Shown here: piece by piece, positions 7,190-11,545 of the stretch
Numbering within the stretch: position 1 is the stretch's first letter
Layout of the letters: each line of letters starts with the position of its first letter
From: Candidatus Thorarchaeota archaeon
Lineage (GTDB): Archaea > Asgardarchaeota > Thorarchaeia > Thorarchaeales > Thorarchaeaceae
NCBI GenBank assembly: GCA_016840965.1
Contig: JAEORI010000255.1
Location: 1 to 11,545, forward strand
DNA: 11,545 bases
Direction of reading: 5' to 3'
The notes under the pieces: model-generated
The model's input: the letters and a program-made list of their open reading frames with translations, nothing else
Databases searched by the model: none
What the model was told of the DNA's origin: nothing
Made by a program: the position numbers and the translations under genes

Positions 7190-7202
7190 CCCAAGTCTTG
7201 GG
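7190..7202. promoter_or_regulatory. Perfect 13-bp dyad upstream of sucC
   Basis: CCCAAG-T-CTTGGG is a perfect palindrome around one central base, placed 30-42 bases before the sucC start. A smaller dyad, CCAC-AA-GTGG, follows at 7212-7221 and overlaps the sucC ribosome site (GTGGTGG). Position and symmetry suit an operator for a dimeric repressor of sucCD, or an RNA hairpin in the leader. No regulator is identified, and a chance palindrome cannot be excluded. Confidence 0.35.
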
Positions 7203-7231
7203 CATCACATGCCACAAGTGGTGGTATAGCA

Positions 7232-8377
7232 ATGAAATTGTTTGAACATGAGGCGAAAGACATCTTTCGAGCTTTCAATATGCCCACCCCATCAGGTGGC
7301 GTCGCTAGAACTCCAAAAGAGGCAAAGGAACGCGCGGCGGAGGTGGGAAAACCAGTTGTTGTGAAAGCGATGGTTCTAGCAGGGAAAAGAGGCAAAGCTG
7401 GTGGCGTGAAGTTTGCAGATTCTCCGCAGGATGCAGAGATATGCGCTGAAGAGATTCTAAAGATGCGTATTAACGATCTTCCAGTTGAAGCAGTCTTGAT
7501 TGAAGAGAAGCTAGACATTGAACAGGAGATCTATGCAGGTATAACCATAGACAGGAATGAACGGAAGTATGTTGTCATCGGTAGTGCTTCAGGAGGGATG
7601 TCAATCGAAGAGCTTGCCGAAGAGAGTCCAGAGAAGATTATCAAGATGCATGTTGATCCGAGTCTTGGTTTCCAATCTTTTGAAGCTCGTCAGATGGCAA
7701 TAGATATGGGTTTTAGAGGGAAACACATCAGTCAACTTGGAAGTTTCTTCCTGAAATTGTGGAATATTGTCGAAGCCTATGATGTTGAGCTGACTGAGAT
7801 TAATCCACTAATCCTCACCAGAGATGGAAGATTCTTTGCCGCAGATGCCAGACTGAATATCGACGACAACTCACTTTTCAGACATAAGGAGATTATTGAC
7901 AAGCTGAAACGTGAACCTATTGAACAGAATGAACGTGAGAGACTAGCCACAGAGAATGATATGGCATATGTTGAACTCGAGGGGAACATTGCTTGTATCT
8001 GTAATGGCGCAGGTCTCACGATGGCGACACTTGATGCTGTGTCCCTATATGGAGGGAAGTCAAGTACTTTTCTGGATCTTGGCGGAGGTGCAGATGCTGA
8101 GAGAGTGGAGAAAGGGATTGAAATTGCACTGATGTATCCGAAAGTAAAGGCAATACTGGTCAATATAATGGGCGGAATAACAAGATGCGATGAGGTCGCA
8201 AAAGGAATAGTAGCTGCAAGAAATGATGGCGATATCACCACCCCTATGGTTATTCGAATGGTGGGAACAAATGAAGAAGAAGGACAAGAGATTCTCAAGA
8301 AAGCTGGAATACCTTTCCTTAAGACGATGGAAGAGGCAGCTTCAAAGGTAGTTGAACTTGCGAAGGAGGCTGTTTAG
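7232..8377 (+). CDS. sucC: Succinyl-CoA synthetase beta subunit
   Basis: A 381-residue ATP-grasp protein matching SucC across its length. It starts with MKLFEHEAKDIF, has the nucleotide lysine in VVVKA (K45), a glycine-rich loop GKRGKAGGVK (51-60), IGSASGGMSIEE (116-127), and the Mg2+ ligands N191 (TEINPL) and D205, spaced exactly as in the E. coli enzyme (N199, D213). The C-terminal ligase domain shows CNGAGLTMATLD (257-268) and FLDLGGGAD. With SucD it catalyses the reversible reaction succinyl-CoA + ADP (or GDP) + Pi to succinate + CoA + NTP, in the TCA cycle or acyl-CoA fermentation. The loop reads AGKRG where many relatives have AGGRG. Start ATG with GTGGTGG upstream. sucD begins at the very next base after its stop, so the two are one transcription unit. 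Confidence 0.96.
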   Translation: MKLFEHEAKDIFRAFNMPTPSGGVARTPKEAKERAAEVGKPVVVKAMVLAGKRGKAGGVKFADSPQDAEICAEEILKMRINDLPVEAVLIEEKLDIEQEIYAGITIDRNERKYVVIGSASGGMSIEELAEESPEKIIKMHVDPSLGFQSFEARQMAIDMGFRGKHISQLGSFFLKLWNIVEAYDVELTEINPLILTRDGRFFAADARLNIDDNSLFRHKEIIDKLKREPIEQNERERLATENDMAYVELEGNIACICNGAGLTMATLDAVSLYGGKSSTFLDLGGGADAERVEKGIEIALMYPKVKAILVNIMGGITRCDEVAKGIVAARNDGDITTPMVIRMVGTNEEEGQEILKKAGIPFLKTMEEAASKVVELAKEAV

Positions 8378-9247
8378 GTGGCAGTACTTGTTAACAATAA
8401 CACACGAGTTGTAGTTCAAGGAATAACCGGTACACAAGGAAAATATCACACTATATCAATGCTGAAATATGGCACAAAAATCGTTGCTGGAACATCCCCC
8501 GGCAAGTCTGGAGAAGAAATCAATGGCGTACCTGTTTATGATAGCGTCCTTGAAGCAAAAAAGGCGGAAAATGCTAATGCTTCAATAATCTTTGTTCCTG
8601 CGCCTTTTGCAGGTGATGCTGCCCTTGAGGCAATTTCTGCAAATCTGAACCCTGTTGTGATAATTACTGAACATGTACCTGTAAAAGATGAAATTCGTGT
8701 TATTCATGCTGCAAAACAGAAGGGGATCACTATTATTGGTCCTAACACACCAGGAATAATCACACCTGCGGCAAAACAAAAGGTTGGAATCATGCCAGGT
8801 CATGTCTTCGCTGAAGGTGATGTTGGACTTATGTCTCGTAGTGGTACCTTAACCTATGAGATTGCAGCAGGAATGACAAATGCGGGTATTGGGATTTCCA
8901 CTGCAATAGGTCTTGGAGGTGATCCCTGTGTAGGACTCACCACAATAGAGGCTGTTCGAATGTTCAAGGATGATAAGGACACTAAAGCATTGGTCATCGT
9001 TGGTGAAATTGGTGGTGATGCAGAAGAGCGTGCGGCTTTGTATATCCAAAAGGAATACGACTTACCTGTTGTCGGATTTATTGCAGGTAGGACTGCACCT
9101 CCAGGGAAACGAATGGGACATGCTGGTGCCATTATCAGTGGAAGTTCAGGGACCGCAGCTGCAAAAATTAAGGCATTGAACGATGCTGGAATTGCTGTAG
9201 CAGAGAAACCGAGTGATGTAGCAAAGCTTCTGAATAAGGCTTTGTGA
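8378..9247 (+). CDS. sucD: Succinyl-CoA synthetase alpha subunit
   Basis: A 289-residue protein, the usual SucD length. The N-terminal CoA-binding Rossmann domain shows VVVQGITGTQGKYHT (11-25), GTSPGKSG (38-45) and GVPVYDSV (50-57). The middle has ITEHVPVKD (96-104) and IIGPNTPGI (119-127). SRSGTLTYE (153-161) and GEIGG (209-213) follow. The phosphorylated histidine is H248 in GKRMGHAGAI (243-252), equivalent to H246 of E. coli. It carries the phosphohistidine and CoA site and pairs with SucC. The start is GTG directly abutting the sucC stop; GGAGG at 8365-8369 inside sucC is the ribosome site. A T-run after its stop and a separate promoter for eL40 suggest the unit ends here. Confidence 0.96.
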   Translation: MAVLVNNNTRVVVQGITGTQGKYHTISMLKYGTKIVAGTSPGKSGEEINGVPVYDSVLEAKKAENANASIIFVPAPFAGDAALEAISANLNPVVIITEHVPVKDEIRVIHAAKQKGITIIGPNTPGIITPAAKQKVGIMPGHVFAEGDVGLMSRSGTLTYEIAAGMTNAGIGISTAIGLGGDPCVGLTTIEAVRMFKDDKDTKALVIVGEIGGDAEERAALYIQKEYDLPVVGFIAGRTAPPGKRMGHAGAIISGSSGTAAAKIKALNDAGIAVAEKPSDVAKLLNKAL

Positions 9248-9264
9248 AAAAGGTTCATGAAACA

Positions 9265-9269
9265 TTTTT
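9265..9269 (+). terminator. T-run terminator after sucCD
   Basis: Five T residues in ACATTTTTG, 18 bases after the sucD stop and before the TATA box of the next gene. The sequence context matches the run after the SWIM helicase gene. No hairpin precedes it, in keeping with archaeal intrinsic termination. Confidence 0.4.
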
Positions 9270-9286
9270 GTGGAAAGAGCACAAGC

Positions 9287-9294
9287 TTTTAAAA
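9287..9294 (+). promoter_or_regulatory. TATA box for the eL40 gene
   Basis: TTTTAAAA preceded by AGAGCACAAGC gives a good archaeal TATA/BRE pairing. The predicted start is near 9316, leaving a leader of roughly 50 bases before eL40. A partial dyad (AGTT, bulge, AGCC / GGCT, AACT) spans 9303-9327 across the expected start site. Confidence 0.6.
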
Positions 9295-9369
9295 CACAAC
9301 ACAGTTGGAAAGCCGAGCGGGCTAACTAGAGACTACTCTGTTTGCCATAATTGATTAGAGGTCTGAAAG

Positions 9370-9528
9370 ATGCCAGTAGCTGACATCGAGAAACGTAGGC
9401 TAGCACAGCACTATCAACTATACAAGTCCATTTGCCGTTATTGTGGAGCCACTAATCCATTAAAGGCAAAGAAGTGTAGAAAATGCAAGAATAAAGACCT
9501 CAGACCAAAAAGACGCCAGAAGAAGTAA
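9370..9528 (+). CDS. rpl40e: 50S ribosomal protein eL40
   Basis: A 52-residue basic protein with one four-cysteine zinc ribbon: ICRYCG (C22, C25) and KKCRKCK (C36, C39), inside the family pattern that starts near [18 protein letters not shown] and ends in a basic tail (LRPKRRQKK). It is a structural component of the large ribosomal subunit. In eukaryotes the same domain is made as a C-terminal fusion to ubiquitin; here it is a free-standing gene with no ubiquitin-like part. GAGGT lies seven bases before the ATG, and a strong TATA box stands upstream. It ends seven bases from the stop of the convergent acyltransferase gene. Confidence 0.96.
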   Translation: MPVADIEKRRLAQHYQLYKSICRYCGATNPLKAKKCRKCKNKDLRPKRRQKK

Positions 9529-9535
9529 TCCGTCA

Positions 9536-9982
9536 TTAATCAGTGATAGGAATTAGTTTCATTTCACCACCAATAGCCAAGGTTCTCTCTGGAACATCTT
9601 TTGTTACAACGGTATTTGCTCCGATTACAGCATTGTCACCAATAGTGATGCCCGGTTTAATGAAGACATTGACACCAATCCATACATTGTCCCCAATAAC
9701 AATGTCCTCGTCTGTATAAGAGTGAAGATCATTGACCTTTTTTGAGTGCGCTCTAATGTGGACATTGTAGGAGATTTGACAGTTTTGACCAATTTTAACT
9801 TTGGAATTTGGACCTGATATTACATAGGCGAAATTAATGTTTGTACCAGCTCCAATTTCGACGTTTCCTCTTATTACACAGTCTTTTCCAATGCTAACAT
9901 TTGAAAATACATTTTCCTTCTTCATTTTCCGATAATTCTCGGCTTTGGTTACGATGAACGCGCAAATCTTTCCAAGAACCAT
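9536..9982 (-). CDS. Hexapeptide-repeat (left-handed beta-helix) acyltransferase
   Basis: A 148-residue protein on the complement with repeated hexapeptide turns from about residue 26 to 130: VSIGKDCVI, VEIGAGTNI, VKIGQNCQI, IVIGDNVWIGVNVFIKPGITIGDNAVIGANTVV. This is the LbH fold of WbbJ/maltose O-acetyltransferase-like enzymes, which form trimers and transfer acetyl or another acyl group from acyl-CoA. The likely catalytic base is H79 in IRAHSK. The usual C-terminal GxPAK element is replaced by GGEMK, so CoA contacts may differ. The acceptor is unknown; sugars of surface glycans are typical. The ATG at 9982 has an excellent archaeal ribosome site, GGGTGA, with a six-base spacer. It converges on eL40 and diverges from the tRNA gene. 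It is the only surface-glycan-type gene in the window. Confidence 0.88.
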   Translation of the reverse strand: MVLGKICAFIVTKAENYRKMKKENVFSNVSIGKDCVIRGNVEIGAGTNINFAYVISGPNSKVKIGQNCQISYNVHIRAHSKKVNDLHSYTDEDIVIGDNVWIGVNVFIKPGITIGDNAVIGANTVVTKDVPERTLAIGGEMKLIPITD

Positions 9983-10095
9983 GATTTGTCACCCTAATTC
10001 AAGAGTTCGTATTTTTCTCCTTATTCTTTGAATTTTCGTTTTTAGTATCTTATTGACTAGAAAGGATTTGGATTGTTGTTATAACTCCAGCACTC

Positions 10096-10102
10096 TTAAA
10101 TA
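10096..10102 (+). promoter_or_regulatory. TATA box for tRNA-Val
   Basis: TTAAATA lies 29-35 bases before the first tRNA base, which puts the predicted start about 5 bases upstream of the mature 5' end. This spacing is typical for archaeal tRNA genes. Confidence 0.5.
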
Positions 10103-10130
10103 CAGTTGAAATCCAAAACGGTTTTAGAAT

Positions 10131-10261
10131 GGGCCGGTGATCTAGTTGGTTATGATGCCGCCTTCACAAGCAAGTTTCACTTAATTTCGGAAGATTTCTT
10201 CTGATTGAATCTTAGCGGAAACCGGCGGAAATCGAGAGTTCGAATCTCTCCCGGCCCACCA
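10131..10261 (+). tRNA. tRNA-Val (CAC), intron-containing, CCA encoded
   Basis: The acceptor stem GGGCCGG (10131-10137) pairs perfectly with CCGGCCC (10251-10257), followed by discriminator A and a genomic CCA. The D-loop holds A14, G15, G18, G19 and A21; the D-stem is short (ATC/GAT with a T-T mismatch). The anticodon stem CCGCC (10158-10162) pairs with GGCGG (10224-10228), and the loop TTCACAC is completed only after removing the intron. The anticodon CAC (10165-10167) reads the valine codon GUG. The variable loop is AAATC, and the T-arm is GAGAG, TTCGAAT, CTCTC. The intron sits at the canonical 37/38 position and would be cut by the archaeal splicing endonuclease. No other tRNA is intact in the window. 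Confidence 0.95.
10169..10222 (+). other. tRNA-Val intron, 54 nt, bulge-helix-bulge
   Basis: A bulge-helix-bulge can be drawn. The outer helix is the anticodon stem. The central helix is TTC (10163-10165) with GAA (10218-10220), plus an A-G mismatch. The 5' bulge is C36, A37, A10169 and the 3' bulge is ACC (10221-10223). The inner helix is GC-AAG (10170-10174) with CTT-A-GC (10211-10216). Cutting after the second base of each bulge gives exactly this intron. It is too short to encode an endonuclease. A small inner hairpin GAAG/CTTC lies at 10190-10201. The A-G mismatch makes the motif slightly relaxed. Confidence 0.85.
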
Positions 10262-10343
10262 GTATTCACCTATCATAGCGTTAGAGTTATAACACAAACA
10301 TTAGCCGTGCGAACAACAGGTGGACGGATCGACTTGAGCTCTC

Positions 10344-10366
10344 TTCAAATCATTTCCGGCTCACCA
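10344..10366 (+). other. tRNA-3'-end-like sequence, possible tRNA remnant
   Basis: TTCAAATC, four bases, CCGGCTC and ACCA occur with exactly the spacing of a tRNA T-loop, T-stem 3' strand, acceptor 3' strand and CCA. It matches 18 of 23 positions of the same part of the tRNA-Val just upstream. The 5' T-stem strand does not pair (CTCTC against CATTT), and no full cloverleaf fits upstream; only AGCCG at 10303-10307 could pair with CGGCT. I regard it as a decayed tRNA or duplicated tail rather than a working tRNA. Confidence 0.35.
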
Positions 10367-10387
10367 TAGTAGAGTAATAGTATGGTG
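10362..10387 (+). promoter_or_regulatory. Leader hairpin covering the eL38 ribosome site
   Basis: CACCATA (10362-10368) and TATGGTG (10381-10387) form a perfect 7-bp stem with a 12-base loop. The 3' arm contains GGTG, the only Shine-Dalgarno-like sequence for eL38, seven bases before its ATG. Folding would hide the site. Its pairing is visible; a role in translational control of eL38 is inference. Confidence 0.45.
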
Positions 10388-10394
10388 TTTTACA

Positions 10395-10610
10395 ATGCCA
10401 AAACAAATCAATGATGTTGAAAAGTTCCTCGAGATGAGCGAGGACGCTGTGGAGTGTCGTGTCAAGAGAGGCAAAGATCAGGTCAAACTCAAGCTCAGAA
10501 CTCGGGGATACCTCTATACACTCATTGTTGAGCCCCAAAAAGCTGAAGAGATTCTCCAACAGGTCAAGTGCCAAGTGGTTGAGGCACGACCTGGTGCTGG
10601 AGAAGCCTAA
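10395..10610 (+). CDS. rpl38e: 50S ribosomal protein eL38
   Basis: A 71-residue protein collinear with eukaryotic RPL38 (about 70 aa): it begins MPKQINDVEKFL, like MPRKIEEIKDFL, has VKRGKDQVKLKLRTRGYLYTL in the middle, where the eukaryotic form has KDNVKFKVRCSRYLYTL, and the following KAEEILQQV matches KAEKLKQSL. It is a small, basic beta-alpha protein of the large subunit, with a patchy archaeal distribution (TACK and Asgard groups). The start ATG has GGTG seven bases upstream inside a leader hairpin. A TTATAA at 10287-10292 is a possible TATA box, which would give a long leader of about 80 bases. The stop overlaps the convergent nuclease stop by four bases. Confidence 0.93.
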   Translation: MPKQINDVEKFLEMSEDAVECRVKRGKDQVKLKLRTRGYLYTLIVEPQKAEEILQQVKCQVVEARPGAGEA

Positions 10611-11545
10611 ATCTCAACAGATTCGTTTATCTCTGGAACATGAGCCACGCGATTTCGTTTTTCTAGTCTCTCAGCAAGAGCATCGCAAGACTCAGACTCT
10701 CCGTGGACAATGTAAAACTTGGGCTCACCAGGTATTTTCAAGAGCATGTCCAACATACCCCTTGAGTCGGAGTGCGATGACAGATGATGCTGGCGAACAT
10801 CAGCGGACACTTCAAACAAACGACCATTAGAAAATACCTTCCGCTTCGCCAGTAATTCTTCTCCAGGAGTACCAGGTATTTGGAAACTCACAAGGACAAT
10901 TGAGTTCTTTGGATTATCATGAACCATCTTAAAATAAAGATGTGATGCGCCACCCTTAAGCATCCCCGCAGGAGAAATAATTACACCACCATTTTTGACA
11001 GCATCTGAGCGATCGCGATTATCATTAATGATATGAGTGCGTCCAACTGCACGTTGGAATGCTTGTGGACTTTGAAGATATTCGGGGTGTTTCACAAGAA
11101 CATCATTTACAGCTCGAGCAAGTCCATCTAGGTAGATGGGATATTTGTACGGAAGACCATGTCGCTCAAGAATACACATTATCTCCTGACTTCGACCTAC
11201 TGCAAAGGCAGGTATTAGGACAGTCCCGCCTCGTTCCAGTGTTTCAATCACTGTGTCCATAAGAGCGAGTTCGATTTCTTCTCGATTCGGGTTGGTTCGT
11301 CGTGCATAGGTGCTCTCAGTAACAACAATATCATGTTTCGGGAGATTCTTTCTTGCTCCAGGATTAAGTTGAGACTCTGTTGCATTAAAGTCGCCTGTAA
11401 ACAGAATTCTCTTGCCATTTACTCTGATTGAAACCATAGAACTCCCAGGGATATGCCCAGCATTGAACAGAGTCATCTCGAAGTGGTGCCCTAAGGGAAC
11501 AGTTTCCTCATAGGCGGTTGCTTGGCATTGTCGTTTAACCAAAGC
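10607..11545 (-). CDS. Archaeal beta-CASP metallo-beta-lactamase nuclease, aCPSF2-like (5' end cut by window)
   Basis: The C-terminal 312 residues of a CPSF73-type RNase, open to the right edge; the HxHxDH metal motif lies outside. Visible are metallo-lactamase motif 3 (NAGHIPGSS), motif 4 (FTGDF), beta-CASP motif A (VTESTY), a RGGTVLIPAFAVGRSQEI segment, YLDG, SPAGMLKGG, motif B (SSHSD) and motif C (IVHGES). All catalytic histidines and acids of this part are intact. GDFNATESQLNPGA followed by a compact C-terminus fits aCPSF2 rather than aCPSF1/FttA, but whether N-terminal KH domains exist cannot be seen. Relatives act as endo- or 5'-3' exonucleases in RNA processing. The apparent TTG start at 11542 is internal, since the reading frame continues upstream. 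Its stop overlaps the eL38 stop. Confidence 0.9.
   Translation of the reverse strand, partial: ALVKRQCQATAYEETVPLGHHFEMTLFNAGHIPGSSMVSIRVNGKRILFTGDFNATESQLNPGARKNLPKHDIVVTESTYARRTNPNREEIELALMDTVIETLERGGTVLIPAFAVGRSQEIMCILERHGLPYKYPIYLDGLARAVNDVLVKHPEYLQSPQAFQRAVGRTHIINDNRDRSDAVKNGGVIISPAGMLKGGASHLYFKMVHDNPKNSIVLVSFQIPGTPGEELLAKRKVFSNGRLFEVSADVRQHHLSSHSDSRGMLDMLLKIPGEPKFYIVHGESESCDALAERLEKRNRVAHVPEINESVEI

Noticed and set aside
7777..8298. A 173-codon minus-strand frame antisense to sucC
   Set aside because: Serine-rich shadow of a well-conserved sucC region with no ribosome site; the plus-strand protein explains the sequence.
9303..9340. GCCGAGCGG...CTAA near the eL40 promoter looks like the D-arm of a tRNA-Leu
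   Set aside because: No matching acceptor strand, anticodon arm or T-arm follows before eL40, and it overlaps the predicted transcription start of that gene.
10262..10394. A second complete tRNA gene after tRNA-Val
   Set aside because: Only the 3' T-loop/acceptor/CCA part fits; the T-stem does not pair and no anticodon arm can be drawn. Reported as a possible remnant instead.
10607..11545. Nuclease as FttA/aCPSF1, the archaeal transcription terminator
   Set aside because: The GDFN...GA segment and compact C-terminus resemble aCPSF2; KH domains cannot be checked because the N-terminus is outside the window.
1..11545. CRISPR array, insertion sequence, prophage or defence island
   Set aside because: No spaced repeats, transposase, integrase or terminal inverted repeats were found; genes are housekeeping in type.

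Overview
The window is archaeal. It encodes eL40 and eL38 (ribosomal proteins shared only by archaea and eukaryotes), an archaeal-type CPSF nuclease, a PAC2-family chaperone, a Nip7-like PUA protein and a tRNA with a bulge-helix-bulge intron. Promoters are TATA-like rather than -35/-10, and GTG and TTG starts are common. The mix of eukaryote-like translation genes, a fungal-type cytosine deaminase and moderate, AT-leaning composition suggests an Asgard or TACK-group archaeon. This lineage guess comes from gene content only. I see no insertion sequence, CRISPR array or integrase; it looks like ordinary chromosome.

Layout, left to right. A CYTH/CyaB-like gene runs off the left edge (minus strand). 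Divergent from it is a tight plus-strand run: a threonine synthase-like PLP enzyme, a yeast-type cytosine deaminase, a NOP2/NSUN-family RNA m5C methyltransferase and a Nip7-like PUA protein, the last two overlapping by ATGA. A minus-strand PAC2 chaperone converges on this run, sharing four bases at the stops. A 268-base divergent promoter region follows. Then comes a large single gene: a Ski2/Hel308-type helicase whose ATPase motifs have decayed and which carries an intact SWIM zinc finger. Next are sucC and sucD (succinyl-CoA synthetase), then eL40 with its own promoter, a minus-strand hexapeptide acyltransferase, an intron-containing tRNA-Val(CAC), eL38, and finally the C-terminal part of an aCPSF2-like beta-CASP nuclease that runs off the right edge (minus strand).

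How they fit together. Most of the window serves RNA and ribosome biology: an rRNA methyltransferase paired with a Nip7-like partner, two small ribosomal proteins, a tRNA and an RNA-processing nuclease. Interspersed are central metabolism (sucCD), amino-acid and pyrimidine enzymes, and proteasome assembly. The most unusual item is the apparently catalytically dead SWIM helicase. Next in interest are the NOP2-Nip7 pair, the near-fungal cytosine deaminase, the eL38 leader with a ribosome-site hairpin, and a tRNA-3'-end-like sequence between the tRNA and eL38.
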